Source: Holothuria scabra (Eukaryota; Echinodermata; Holothuroidea; Aspidochirotida; Holothuriidae). Taken from it: DNA of 64,000 nt. The DNA is taken from positions 8,246,001 to 8,310,000 of the forward strand of contig CM074179.1 of NCBI GenBank assembly GCA_037179385.1, in the 5' to 3' direction. The translations under genes and the position numbers were made by a program. The notes below the pieces were generated by a model. That model was not told where the DNA came from. It ran no database searches and worked only from the letters and a program-made list of their open reading frames with translations. The number at the start of each line of letters is the position of its first letter. Position 1 is the stretch's first letter. Positions 33,860 through 48,200 of this stretch are shown here, piece by piece.

Positions 33860-36800
33860 AAGCAAGATAGATGAGAAATTTATGAAAGGTGGAAAATTTG
33901 GGCCTAAAGTTTTTGACAACTTGGACAATTTTTGTATTCATATTTTAAAACAGTGTGGCATGATTTATTGGTCCTTCTGACCCCCTCACTTATCCCCTCA
34001 CTTTCAAATAGCATTTAAAAAAGATTCTAGGGCATAGGTTTGGGATTGCTGATTTATGCCAACAACGTTAACATTTCAATATTATTCCTGTTCCCTGTTG
34101 ATGAGGAGGTGTCCTCTTCTGACTTTTCTTGGATGAATTCCTCTCCCAAGTAACTATAGAATCGACCTCACCATTTGCTCTCCCAGAGTGAATTTACGGG
34201 ACAACCACTGAATCACATCTTTGTGTGGGTAAACTTTCTCACTGTTTACTTTGTGGTCTCTAGGAGAATGTTTGATAACTTAGGCAGGGAATAATTTAGC
34301 ATTCGTAGCAGTTTTGAAGATTTTTGAGGTCTTTCACACATTGTTTGTGAAAATGCAAGGGTTTTGCACACCAAAAGTTGCTACACAATTTTTAATTTGT
34401 GTTGCAACTTGGCCTTTTTGTGTAGCAAATTGCGATGTGATACTGGATAAATTATTCCCTGTTAGGAAGAAAGTTGGGTAAATTGAATCTCCCCAGCCTA
34501 GTCTGTCTTTATCTAGGATGTCAGGTGAAATTGCTTAAAGTGGAAAAAATAGTAATGTTTCAGGTGACCAAATATAACTTATACCATATCCTGAATCCTA
34601 TAGTCTTTTGTAGTTCATATTTAAAACAACAGCATTTACAAAAGTTCAAGTGACCCCATGGCACTTTTTGGCAGTGTTTAAAGATAGTGGAAATAGCAAA
34701 TGGGTGTCATTATTGCTCACTTGAATGAAATTGTTGCATTTTGAAAGAAAGTGGTTTGTGTGTATGGATTGATGAGCAGCTGGTTTGGTGTTAAAATTGA
34801 CCTTTTATTAAAGTAACAGACCAAGGAGGTTTGTGACCAGATACAATAGTAGGTTCTAATCCCTGCAATAGCAACAAGGCTGGGAGGGAGGAGGGTGGGT
34901 CAGGGTTTTTATTGGGGGGGAAGGAGGTGGAGAATGGGAATGTACAGAATTTAAAATTAGTTTTTAAGACAGACATAATCCTCCTTCAAAGGAATTAAAG
35001 GGCTATTCTTTGATTCCACACAGTTCCAACTGCATGATGTGTCACCCTCCAATAACTTTACAGAGTACCTCCTTGCATAGTCACAAACCTGTTTTATTGT
35101 TCAAGGTCATGTCCAGGTGGGCATACATAGCTATTATGTGTAATCCAAACACTCTCTGCATTTTGTGGAATGTATACTCTGCATCTTTTAAATTTTCATT
35201 TTTTGATGTCAATCAAAAAGTTCTAACCAGTTGAGAATTTTTATAGCCCTACACTAAAAATGTATTGTTGGGTGATGATAAAATGTCTTTAACTTCGTAA
35301 AGCCTGGAATGAAATAATAAAAAATGGAACATTGCTAAGAAGAATGGATTTAAGTTGCAAAAGAAGTGGTTCATCTGATGTTTGTTTCTGTCTCTGGAGT
35401 TTATAATAGTTACTATATACACCATATTTTTGGTGAAATTTTATTTTGAATTTTGAAGAAACTGTGTTCACCATTTTTTCTATTGAAAGGTTATTTGGAA
35501 CATAGAAGGAAAAGATGAAAAGGCATTCCCTTATTCAGTGCCACAGAGTAAAAAGAGGTTGGTCCTGATATAGCATAGAAAGTATTGATTTGAAGTGTTA
35601 ACAGGGTTTAACTCAAGTTTGCTATGTAATGCAATAATCCTATAGAAATTAAACTTCTTTTTTTATGAGCAGAGACCCTAAGACTTTTGTTACCCTGCAG
35701 GAATAGTATACTATTTACACCTTGATTTTGTTCGTTCATTTGCTCTCTATGCAAGTTGCTATTTTTGCTCATTTATTTCTCTTTTTTTTTTCATCCAGTA
35801 GACAGACATGTTTGTCAGCTTTATAGATTCTTTGTGGGTGAGAGTGTGTGCTACTTGCATTGTATTCATTTTCATACACACACAAAAAAGGAACATATTT
35901 TTAACCAATATGCATTAACACACAGTAATAAGTTATTCAAACTTAGGTGGTTAACAACCTTGCTTTGAGGGAATTAGTTTCTCACAACATAGAAATTCAT
36001 TTGTTTGATGCTGAAAAATATTTTTTGCATCCAGCCTTTCAAATATTCAAATGATGCAACTGCATTAACCTCCTCTTACACATTTCAAAATGGTTTGACA
36101 CCAATACTGCCAAAATTTGTTAAAAAAAAAAAACTCATAATAGTATGTGAATTATTATGTTGAAAAGATGTAAAGGCAAGGTTTGTAGAAGATATAGGTA
36201 TTCAAAAATTATTTTACATATTTCCATGCAAAGAGGTATTCACATATATATTGTATGGTAGGTAAAATGTTGGTCACCTGTCTGTTTAATTATGCTTTGC
36301 ATAATCACATGGAAGGCACTATAAGGATCAGATATTACATTTGCTGAAGAGGGAGTTTCCAACTCACTTGAAAAGGAATAGAAAGGAAGGTTTGTTGTGT
36401 TTAACATTGTAGCCAGAGGTTGGGAAATGGGGTGGGGGACAAGCTCTCCCAGTCCCATTTTCATTATTTTAAAAAAAAAATATATTTTGTAAAGGAATTC
36501 AAAGTGGACTGGTTTGAATTATTTTGCAACAAATTGCATCTGAAGCTATGTCAATGTTTGCATCTGAAGCTATGTCAATGTTTAAAACCTTTATTGTAGG
36601 GTATCCTCCCCTATGCCAGCATTCATGTCATGCAGTTGATAACCTCCACACAAAATTTGGCTTCGCCAGTGTCCACAGAATGGCTCTGTAGATAGGAATG
36701 GTTGGATTGAAATGGTTCAATGATAATTGTAGAGATAAGAAGGTAGCTTTTCTACCCTTTTGCACAAATGGTAATGTGTCTGCTGTGCAAATTTGATTGT

Positions 36801-39800
36801 TAAATAATTATATAACCCTAATGGAATGAACTGGTTGGTTATCAGTAGGTATTACTCTCAGGTGATGTGCAAAAACAGACTTGATGAAGGAATTTGTAAA
36901 ATTTAAGAAGTTTTGTTTTTAAGGAGGTACTATTGCTCACTTAGATTTGCATCCTTGCTTTCCATAACATTTTATATTAAAGATATTGTATGTGGTAAGG
37001 GTCTACTCTCATTGATAAAATTTGTTTACTTATATTCTGATATCTTTGGAATGCTGTTTTATGTTGATATGCATACTGTAGACTATAAAGTCCATCCATT
37101 AAAACAACCAGGTCCTTGAATTTTGAGTGCAATATTTAATATCAGTTATATAACAGTTATATTGTATTCAACAGTTTGTTTAGATGTTTTTATTGAAGCA
37201 CAAATTTAGACATGAAGAGTATGATTCAGGGGAGGGGGGACATGGCAAGAGAAGGTTAATGCATAAGAGTGTAGGAAGAATTGTTCAGCAGTATGTCTTG
37301 TAGGGACTGCTCGCTGTACCAACATCTTTCTATTCTAAAAAGTTTATATGACATCAGAAAATGAATAACAGATTAGGTTAGAACCTATCCCTTGTCTAAA
37401 CACTTACAGCACTTCAGGCTAGGTAAAAATGGCATGCTTCATGTCACATTTTCAAATTGGAAGGTTAAGGGGAACTTTTTTTTTAAAGTTACACATTTTC
37501 TAAGATGACCGTGATAAATTTCTTGCAATCCTCTCTGCATTTATTTTTGAATGTGGGAATGCAACTCTTAGCCAATGCAAAACTTCACTTTGTTTTGTGG
37601 TGCAACACAATGTTTTAGCTTTAGCAAGACCTTTGTGAACACTCCTTGAGCTTAACATATACTTTGTCCTGCACTTTACTTCAATAATGGAAAGACATGG
37701 AGCACTATGGCCATGATAAATTGATCTATAGTACTATGTATAACTCTGCACAGGTTGGAAAGAAATTATGGGAATGGCCGTGCTGCATAGACCATACGTT
37801 TGAGGTTGCAAGTAAAAATTTGAGTAGCTATTAATTTTGTTTTTCCTTCTCATTTTATCAGAAAATAAAATGCAAAAAAAATTTCATCCATTCTCCAAAA
37901 TGGAAGTGGGTGGATCATGAAACGTGTGTATTTTTTACTGAGCCACTAATATGGACTTGAGGGAATAGAGAGATGTTGCAAAAGGGTGATGTTGGAAAGT
38001 ACAAGTGTAAACGTTCTTGTTGGGTTTCAGGGTGATTTTAAAGATATATGTTGGACACTAAAGCATCGAAAGACATATTGAGAAATTTGTCTTGAAGGGC
38101 AGGATTCTTTTAGATTGGGGGTGTATGCCCCCTATTTTTGAAGAGCTGTGTATTTTTTGTAATGGTTTTTCACTTGCAAGACTGAAATTGAATGGAAATC
38201 ACTGCAAACCCCTCCCCTGCCCCCCCCCCCCCCCTCGCTTCTACCCATTCTTTCCACAATTCTTGATACAGCCCTGTCTTGTGAGGATAAAGTAGTCATT
38301 TCCTTAGTAAAAGTTAAAGGCTGTTTTGGCTTAAAAAATTTTTCCACCCAGGACTTTAAAATCTGTCAGATTTGTCTTCAGCGATTTATTTCTTCCTTGC
38401 AGTATTTCTCATCTTTCATCCTCCGATCTTTGTACTATTCTTTCGCTGTCAAGACATAATGGCATTCTATGATGAAAGGCTTATAAATAGATGTAAAATA
38501 ATTGTACAAGAAAACAAAGTGTGATTAAAAGATAATATTGTATCAAATTTATGTGGTCATTCTGTTTATTTTTTTCTTTAGTTCTTTTAATATCTTCAAA
38601 GAAACTTTTATAGGGTGCAAAGAATATTCACAAACATTGCCAATGTTCAAACTGAGTACTACTCAACTTCCATTGGTCCACTTCAGTCAGGTGACTGTGC
38701 ATTATCCTGTAATAAACCTTACAGTAATATGCATCTCTACTAAGATGATTTTCTTACCCTTTATAGTCTTTTTGATCATCTCTTTAATCAAAATTTGTCG
38801 AGTATGAAGGTACATGGTTAAATAACTCTATGAACAAGAACAATGCCCTCTTGGGGTTAATATGCTTTAGTTGGATGTACTCCTGTGGTGTCCAGCTCCT
38901 GCATCGCTTGGGTAATAGCCCCCATTATGCATTACCCTGTGCCAATACACAATCCATCCTCACTTGGTAATCTTTCATTAAAAACTCCAGACAAACTGAG
39001 AGGTGCAGTACTGTACTAGTATGTGAAAGTGTAGTCTGTTTCCATAGATACACATTCCAACAATTGCAATTGGAATGTGTAACTCTCATATTCTGCCATT
39101 AACAGTACAAAGGGAAGGGGAATCAATTCCCTTTTGAATAAACATGTCAAACACATGTATGCTTACAAACCCCCTACAGTCTGGTAGAAATGATTTATAT
39201 TTGGGTGAATAGAAAAAACCAAAAGAGATTGCACTTAATTATGCCTTGCAATATCCCCAACATTTCATGAGAGCACCTTTCTGTATGATGAGTATCTTCT
39301 TTCCAAACATTTGTCCATGTATGTTTACTGGTTTTAAAAGGTCTTCTATGCAACATGTGACACAATGACTATCAAGATACCATTTTAGGGTTTTTCTCCT
39401 TACTTCAATGGTTCTTCCAGGATGGCCTGTACATGGATGGCGCTATAACAAAACTATGTGTGTCACATTCTAGACTCTTAGCTTTAGCTTGGAGACAAAT
39501 GACAAAGCCACATGTTACTCCAAAAGCTGCACTGCTCCTCCCAGTTTCATTATGGGTATGTTATGGTATTTCTCAATATAATACACATTTTACAGGACTT
39601 GAACAAGCAATGAGTTGAACAATTACCTTGTATCTTTTATTGTTAAGGAATATTTCCAAGTAAATAAGGGTGAGAATATTGATAAGCAACAGAAAGTCAC
39701 ATATGTGTGAGAGGGCTGGCAACATTTCTATTAAATCAATTTCATATCATTCCCAATACAAAGTGAGAAAGTGAATAAGAAACTACTAACATAAAAATAT

Positions 39801-40218
39801 TTGTTTAAAAATGAGTGACATTTTATGCCAAATAAATACTTTATACAAATCTAAGGATAAATTAAGGACAAATGGGTACAACAGGAAGATGCTTCTTTTT
39901 AAAAGATTTCATACCTTTGCTATTGAAAGACCTAATATTACTTAGTACATGAATCTCTCATCAACAATTGTGTACTGAGTTTCACTAATAACAACACTTC
40001 AAGGAATGAATCATTAAAACATTACAGAATCTTCAGGATATTTGTCTGCTAAGAAAGGGAAAGTGACAAGTGGGTTCCTTCAAAAATTGTAAATTATTCG
40101 TTCATTTTGAAATGAAAAAGTCATTTGAGGGATTAAAAGTGCCATGATTTGGGGGCCATGAATAAAATTGATTCCAACAGGAAAAGCATGAGGCTTATAA
40201 AAGAAACTACTGATATTG
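33860..40218. other. KIF3B 3' UTR and intergenic DNA
   Basis: No gene was recognised. The first part is presumably 3' UTR. Candidate polyadenylation signals exist (AATAAA near 35316 and 37864), but none is clearly better. It contains the old TTAA MITE (34999-35288), a 22-bp doublet near 36535-36580 (GAAGCTATGTCAATGTTT repeated) and a poly-C run near 38220-38234. Confidence 0.5.
34999..35288 (+). mobile_element. TTAA MITE copy 3 (old, full length)
   Basis: Strongly diverged but collinear with the family. It has TTAA at 34995 and 35289, a left end AGGGCTATTCTTTGATTCC, an internal CCAAACACTCTCTGCATT and TGTCAATCAAAAAGTTCT, and a right end GTTGGGTGATGATAAAATGTCT. It marks an older wave of the family. 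Confidence 0.7.
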
Positions 40219-40450
40219 CTTTCTCCACACTACAAATTTTGTGAATTCTTTCTCCACACTACAAATTTTGTGAATTCTTTCTCCACACTACAAATTTTGT
40301 GAATTCTTTCTCCACACTACAAATTTTGTGAATTCTTTCTCCACACTACAAATTTTGTGAATTCTTTCTCCACACTACAAATTTTGTGAATTCTTTCTCC
40401 ACACTACAAATTTTGTGAATTCTTTCTCCACATCACAAATTTTGTGAATT
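40219..40450. repeat. 29-bp tandem repeat, 8 copies
   Basis: Unit CTTTCTCCACACTACAAATT plus TTGTGAATT, eight copies, nearly all identical. The last has CACATCAC for CACACTAC. Located between the two convergent genes. Confidence 0.97.
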
Positions 40451-40907
40451 TTGAGAATGATTTATACATTTGTGCAATCCAACAGGTACTTAGAGACTTT
40501 TGAACTTTCAAACAAAAAACAAAAAAAGAAACGAATCATTCTAGAATTTTTTAACTCTTTACATTCAAGTAGCCACGACTTGTAAATAAATATTGCTAGT
40601 ATTTAACCCTTTACTGTTGTTTGGGTCCTTTTGGACTCATGCAGAGAGCTCGGCTGTCACCCATCTTTACTGTTTCACGCGGAGCTCGAAACTGCGAGTA
40701 GCTACTCGAAAATTGGGCCACCACAACGAGAGAGACAATGGTTTAAGGTCATGGGGTCAATGGCCTTTGGAAGCCGATGCGGGGCGGGCTACGTCTGCTT
40801 TTCCGCCCACTCCCGAGGCGCGCAAATATGCCCCGATCGGAGCACAACGGGTAAACACTGACAAGATGCCAGTAAAGCAAGGGAGACATTGCCTTAGAAC
40901 ATTGACA
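40451..40907. other. Spacer between tandem arrays
   Basis: No gene was recognised. A stretch near 40640-40860 is locally richer in CpG than its surroundings, but the open frames there show no domain. Confidence 0.45.
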
Positions 40908-41685
40908 CATCACACTCTGATGAGGGAAATGCCATGATCACACTCTGATGAGGCAAATGCCGTGATCACACTCTGATCAGACAAATGCCTTGATCACACT
41001 CTGATGAGGCAAATGCCATGATCACACTCTGATAAGGTTAATGCCTTGATCACACTCTGATGAGGCAAATGCCATGATCACACTCTGATAAGGTTAATGC
41101 CTTGATCACACTCTGATGAGGCAAATGCCATGATCACACTCTGATGGGGCAAATGCCATGATCACACTCTTATGAGGCAAATGCCATGATCACACTCTGA
41201 TAAGGTTAATGCCTTGATCACACTCTGATGAGGCAAATGCCATGATCACACTCTGATGGGGCAAATGCCATGATCACACTTTGATGAGGCAAATGCCATG
41301 ATCACACTCTGATTAGGTTAATGCCTTGATCACACTCTGATGAGGCAAATGCCATGATCACACTCTGATGGGGCAAATGCCATGATCACACTCTGATGAG
41401 GCAAATGTCATGATCACACTCTGATGAGGCAAATGCCATGATCACACTCTGATAAGGTTAATGCCTTGATCACACTCTGATGAGGCAAATGACATGATCA
41501 CACTCTGATGAGGCAAATGCCATGATCACACTCTGATGAGGCAAATGCCATGATCACACTCTGATAAGGTTAATGCCTTGATCACACTCTGATGAGGCAA
41601 ATGCCATGATCACACTCTGATGGGGCAAATGCCATCATCACACTCTGATGAGGCAAATGCCATGATCACACTCTGATGAGGCAAA
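40908..41685. repeat. 28-bp tandem repeat, about 28 copies with higher order
   Basis: Unit ATCACACTCTGATGAGGCAA plus ATGCCATG. Three main variants occur: A (GATGAGGCAAATGCCAT), B (GATAAGGTTAATGCCTT) and C (GATGGGGCAAATGCCAT). B recurs mostly every fourth unit, giving a higher-order period of about 112 bp. The array ends about 420 bp beyond the GCAT stop codon. Confidence 0.96.
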
Positions 41686-42104
41686 AGGTTGAGGAAGAGG
41701 AGCAGAGGAGGGAGTATATGCAGACCTCCTCTTTTGTTATTTCTTTAAAATCTTGTTCTTTTGTAGGATGAGTGCATTTTCTTCCAAAAAAGTAGTTGTC
41801 TTTTTTCAAATATCCAAACCATTTCACAGCCAGTGTCCATTACTGTAACAATACCATTTTCAGCCAAGAGCTTGAAAACTACATAGCGATTTTATGTTAT
41901 AGTACGTACCTGGCCGTAAACAGAAACTTTTCAAGATACATAATATTACATATGAAGGTGCACAAGGGTTAAGGCAATCATACTGCACCCCTCCCTGTGG
42001 TTCATTTGCCACAGTTCTTTCAATATATTTGTTTCATATCCCAGTTTATCTCTAATCTGTCAGCTGCTTCCCTTAACTAGATCTCTCTAAGCGATGATTT
42101 CATT
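41686..42104 (-). other. Probable GCAT 3' UTR
   Basis: AT-rich, no frame of interest. No canonical minus-strand AATAAA was found between the stop and the array, so the transcript end is undefined. Confidence 0.4.
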
Positions 42105-42211
42105 TCAGATGACACCAAGCTGTTTCCCAACTTCAATAAATGCATCCACACACTCATCTATATCTGCCTCTGAGTGAATTGCTGACAGCTGGACTCGAAT
42201 TCTGGCCAGAC
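42105..42211 (-). CDS. GCAT: GCAT exon 8: C-terminus
   Basis: Encodes [20 protein letters not shown] and [14 protein letters not shown], then TGA (42107-42105). The acceptor reads TTTTTCTCAG on the minus strand. Confidence 0.95.
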
Positions 42212-45200
42212 CTGAGAAAAAAGGAAAGTTCTCCCATATAGCAAACAAAAGGGTTGATCGTGCTAAATTCAGTCACTTTTTTTAAAGACTAGTTGTGCCC
42301 TAAGTCTAGACAGAAACATTTTTAAGACTTCTTAGTGATTGGAATCCATGCACATTAGGTGGACTTTTCCCTTAATATACTATTGACTTTTGATATCACA
42401 TACAGGAGGTATGCATTATGAAAGCCTGTGACACTCCAAAAAAGGTCTGGGCACATCCCTGACTTTGTTTTTTTTTTCTTAGTTTGTCTTTCTTCCACAC
42501 CATGCTATCATCAGTGGCAGTGCAGTGTAAGTTACTACGATTACGATCATTATAGGTGCATGACAACAGAATCTCCCCTTTTGGCCAATGAATCTCATTA
42601 AGGTGTCTCACATCGAGCTACTGTCACATAACACAACAATTTATCAAAGCATAGTAATATTCTCACCTTTTGGAACTACTGGGAAGCTGAAACCAATTAC
42701 ATAGATGTCTCTCTTCAACATCTCATCTGCAAACTTTGATGCCAAGCTTGCATCCTTTAACATTACTGGAGATATGGGATGATCTTTTCCCTAAAAAGAA
42801 ACAATTATCAATGATTAGAGAGGACACTAAAAGATTATCACTTCTAAACTGCAGATACCATGGACATCTTAAAAAATGATCTTGAAGTTTAAAATTTCAA
42901 AAACATACATTACAGAGCATGGAAAATGAATTCTAACGGTCCAATCCTATCTTCACAGGCATTCCTGAGCTAAGATATAAAATATTAAACTTAGGTTATT
43001 CACAAAATTCAAAATGGTACATTGCACAATAATTTGTGTTATCATTGCTGTACTACTCCTACTCAAATTACAGTCTTTGTATTTCTTTGTTTTTATGGAA
43101 GTTAGTGCACCTTGTAGATTATGTGACAGCACTCCTACTCTTATGAGCGGGATGTAATTAATTATGCCCTCTCTGTGCAACATGCTATGAAAGCAAACAG
43201 AAAGTGTTCAAGGTTATAAAAGTATTTTTAATTCTTAAGGGATACAAAGCAGGTAATGTGAGTTGCACAATGAGACAGTAACAAATTATTGTACAAGGAA
43301 CTACTTTCATGTGGGGGAAAAATTTCAACATTTAATATTCACCCAATGAAACAAGCCATGATGATAGGATTTAGATGAATAAGATTCATTTGACAAACTT
43401 AATATATGTATTTTAAAAATCCTTGACTTGAAGTACACTTAAAAGGGGCTCATTGAGTTGATATTGATAACTTAATGAAAGTGTTTAAAGGTACAACCAC
43501 ATGCAAATGCTTATAATTAGCATGTTGAAACATGTTTCATATCCAATAATTATGGAAAAAGTTAAAATTTTGAATTTTGCAGTGTCCTGATTTGCAATAA
43601 TTTGAATGAGTGTCTGGTCACAAAAAATTGAAAACCAAATTGAGCCATTAAATATTCACTCATAAAACAGTTACTTGAATGTAAAGTATAGGGATTGTCT
43701 AAGTTTGATCATTAGTCACTGGTATGTTTAAGAAAACTTAACAGGTTTGAAAAAAATTGTTGAATTACAGTAAATGAAACAACTCAATGAGCAGCTTTAA
43801 CAATGACTGAATCAGCAACAAGAGATTAGGTAGTTCCCACGTAATATCACAGGAGCATTTCATACAGAATTTCAGCTATTTCTGGAGGCAACCCCAGGCT
43901 GGTAGGTGTGCAAAGGCATGCCCTCAGACATGGGGTATGCTAACCCCTACTTATGATGCTAATGAGAACTAGATCTATACATCGTATTTCGTGGAACCTA
44001 GAAATCTTTGAACTACAAATTTTCACGAGATGGACAGGTCCTCTAAAGTTTACAAACTTTGATTCAATCTAAATAGTTCCCTACAATCCCCTGCTTTTTC
44101 CCATTAGCAATCAGGAAGATTGTTTCTTTCAACAAGTAGAATAATTGATTTCATTGTCATTGCTCATGCTTGGGTGACTTCCAACTGCATTTGGTAATTG
44201 ATACCATTCCAGGAACCGCATCCAAATGTCTGATTTGCCAGTAGGTATATGGTCAACAGAGTTCTAAAGCAACTATCTTCCTTATGTCAAGCTGTCACCT
44301 GTCAAGTATGCACTGCTCACACCTACCACACACAATACAGTTTTCCTAAAGGTCATGTGACTGAGTGCATGTTACACACTAAGTTATTGAAGATGACATT
44401 GGACTTACTGTTAAAGTAAACCCAGCTGCTGTCATCTTTTCACGGAATCTTTTCGTATTTGCTGCCAGTTTAGCAATTAGAGAGTTATCTGCCATTATTA
44501 AATCAAATACCTGGAAAGAAATGAAACAACATTCAAAATGTCAATAAAAAAATTATCCAGTACAACAGTCATCGATAGACCCTGATTTTACCCATACCTT
44601 AAAATTGATACCAAAATTATTTGGAGGTATAATAATTTCAAGAAAACGATGTAGAAATTTCCTTCCTTAATTTTCCTTTCAGCATGTAAATCTGACTTTT
44701 CTTCAGCTAAGCTAGGTATTTCTGAAGGATAAAACAACAGTGAATACTTACTTGGGAGGAATTAAATGATGGCAGCATACAACAACTAAATGTTTAAGTT
44801 TTGCTTGTCATGTTGTAACAAATTTTGTCCCCACATTTTGATCGCTTCAAATTGGTAGAACCTATAAGACATTTTTAATAATGAACTAACCATACTTTAG
44901 TAACTTCCTTTCAAAAATCAGGATGAAAACTCTCAAATCATAAAAATTCAAAGGTTAATCCATTTCCTTCATTTCATCTTACCTTAGATGCAGATGCTAC
45001 CACAGGAGGGGGAAGAGTGTTTGAGAATAGGTACGGTCTTGATCTCTGTCTTAGTAAATCAATGAGTGGCTTAGGACCAGTGGTATAACCACCTGCAAAT
45101 ATGAAACAAGAAATCAACGTGTTGAGAGGAATTTACTCCTTACCCGTCGATTTTACAAATAAATGCTTAATACCCATTAGTGTTATGGTGACCGTAAACT

Positions 45201-48200
45201 GAACTGTCTTGCAAACAGTAGGATTTTTCATGGTCTAGTGGTAAGCAATCTGAGTAAGGACCATTTCACATAATGACCAGGTGCAGTTGAAAAAAAAAAT
45301 ATTCCATGTTTTGCACATGGACACATAGTACATATAGTATGTATAGAATTTCCTCCAGCCCCTTCAACCCATCTTCCAGAAAGTTGAACACTTTAAGAGC
45401 ATGTAGAGAAAGGTAAACTGGCAAACTGATTTGTGGTATTACATATATCAATATTGAATTCCGACACATAAACACTAACCTGCTGCCCCACCCAGGGCTT
45501 TTCCCAGGGTAGAGTTGATGATGTCACAGCACCCTGGCACCCCCAGATGTTCTTCAGCGCCTGTACCTCTCTCTCCAAGAAACCCTGTAGCATGACATTC
45601 ATCAATAAATATGAGAGAGTTGTACTTCTCTGCTAAGTCTGATATTTCCCTTAAGGGAGCGACATCACCATCCATGCTGAAGACACTATCAGTCACAATT
45701 AACCTCATCCTGGCACTTTGGGTCTTTTGAAGCAAATCTTCCAGATCTGGAAAAAAACAAAGAAAAATAGAAATCGTAACCAGTTTTAATCACAATGCTG
45801 GCAGCTGAATCAGGCTGTGAAATTCTTGTAACATATTGTTTTATTTTATAGTTGATGTCACATGCCACATACAGAGTTGTAGCTGCAGCAAATATTAGGG
45901 CTGGTTAGCTTATAGATGATAGCAGACACTAATCACCATTGGGAGGGGGGTGTACAGGAAAGAGTTTTGAGGAAATTTTTTTTTTGTGTGTGTCATGAAC
46001 AAGTCTCAAGTAAAATTTTGATAGATGCATAAGTGCATGCATTCAACTCATGTCTACACTAAAATAGTATTTTGCAATGTTTCAAACATTAGGAAGAAGG
46101 GGGAAAATATGCATTTGGTCAAGAGTAGTGCTAAACTTTAAACAAGATTTTCTCTTTGTTTTGAAAAAGAAGTGGTGGTTGGAAGAAGACCCAACAAGTA
46201 AAATCTTGATATTTCACCTAGAGGTTGGGCTTGTTGATTGATATATTGGTAGTCCATTTGATGGTTGTTTCCAAAGATGTTAAAAACATAAATTACAAAC
46301 TCCTATCCCCACACTGTTAGACATGCAGACTACTCACGGAGGCTCAAACGAAGTGGCAGAAGTATTGATTTGACATGTGCACCATTCCAGTAGGTGATCT
46401 GGGCACATAATTAAGGATGCACAACCAAAAAATCCATTGTTGAGGTCAGCATGTGTGCGTTATTAAAATGCATTTCATATGGACGCAATACATTTGGGCA
46501 CATATGTAGTAGACAAACACTTCTGCATGCTTGGAAAATAAACGCACTCATTGTTTTTCCATTGTAAACACATTGTAAACGCTTGTATAAGTCTGTGGTT
46601 ATGAAGTTGCCACAGATATTGACCAATCAGTAAGTCCATGTACAACTACTTGTTGTGTATTCTTGTTCAATTGCTTTTAAGTGGAAAGTCTCAAAGCATC
46701 GAAGCAAAACAAAACTTTTCCATTAAAGTGAAATGTATTGAAAACTGAAGGTGAAAGATTTGCAATGCTTTGACATCACAGATATTTATGCTACCAGAAG
46801 ACATACCTTTATGTGGTGGGTTTCAAAATGACTGAACAGTGATTAGGACTTCCTCCAGTCGAGTTAGGCCTCCATGCATATTCATGAGGTAAATTTAGGT
46901 TTGAATCAGGGTTGTTGATTTTTTGGATTTTTTTAAAAAATCATGATTTATATCAGTGATTTAAATCAATTTAAATCAGATTTTTCTTTATTAAATCATG
47001 ATTTTTTCAATTAAAATCATGATTTTAACTGTGATTTTAATCAAGGTGATTTAAATCAAACAACCCTGGTTTGAATCTATGCTTAATATCTTTTAGAAAT
47101 TTCACATACTGTAATTTTCTTTCTTTTTACCTACCTGAAAGATCCATGTGTTTGTATCGATGTCGCTGGGCCTTACATAGCCGGATACCATCAATGATAG
47201 AGGCGTGATTTAATTCATCTGATATAACTGCATCTTCTGGAGTCAACAAAGTTTCAAAGATTCCAGCATTTGCATCAAAACAGCTAGCATAAAGAATGGT
47301 ATCTTCTCTGCCATGAAACTTGGCAATCTTCGCTTCCAACTCTTTGTGGATATCCTGAAACATAAAATTAAATATTGTCAACATCCCCAACATCCCCAAG
47401 CTCATTCCCTGATTCTCAAGCCAGGCTTGGGGCGATTACATCTCAATGTAATCGATTACGATTGCGATTACTTCGTATTTTATGATTGTGATTTTGATTA
47501 CGATTACAGCTAAAATTGAAAGTAATTGATTACGATTGCGATTACATTGCAATGTAATCATGATTGCAATCGTGATTACATTTTCTTTCCACATAAACAA
47601 TGTAGTAGGCAAAACAATCCAGTGCCCACAACTGGAAAAAAGGACATGGACATTGCTCTAGATAAGCCCGGACAGAACCAAGTCCTCCCAAAGTAGAGAC
47701 TATTGAACCCATGCACTTCTCACTCATTTGAAGCTGGAACATCCAAGAAAGAGGGACAATTAAATTTTGTCATTCCAACAGAAAAACCAAGCACTGAAAA
47801 GATTGTTTAGTAACTTTACTTCTTTGTTCAATTCAGCTTCAATGTAATCAGAAATGAAACCATGATTGCGATTACTTTGCCATTGTAATCGATTACAATT
47901 GCAATAACTTTGTGATTTTCACAAAAGTAATCGATTGGGATTACAACTACTTCAAAATGTGTAATCGATTGCAATTGATTACGATTACTGATTACGATTA
48001 CCCCAAGCCTGTCTCAAACTCACTATCCCTTATTCAAAAGACATACATCAGTGAATTTTATTGATATGGTCTCAAGTAACTTTAATTGTATATTTTGCAC
48101 TATTTTTCTATAAAGTTATATGTGACTTGGTATGGCCATATTAAACTTAATATATAAATATGTATCCAAACTAAACATTCATTCATTAATTCAGTTATAA

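Noticed and set aside
40908..41685. Hammerhead-ribozyme-like core in each 28-bp unit (CTGATGA followed by a GGC-AAAT-GCC mini-hairpin)
   Set aside because: The conserved GAAA after stem II is missing (ATGA instead) and variant units break CTGATGA, so self-cleavage is not supported.
45228..45290. tRNA-like start TGGTCTAGTGGTAAGC
   Set aside because: There is an A-box-like stretch but no B box downstream and no repeat partner in the window.
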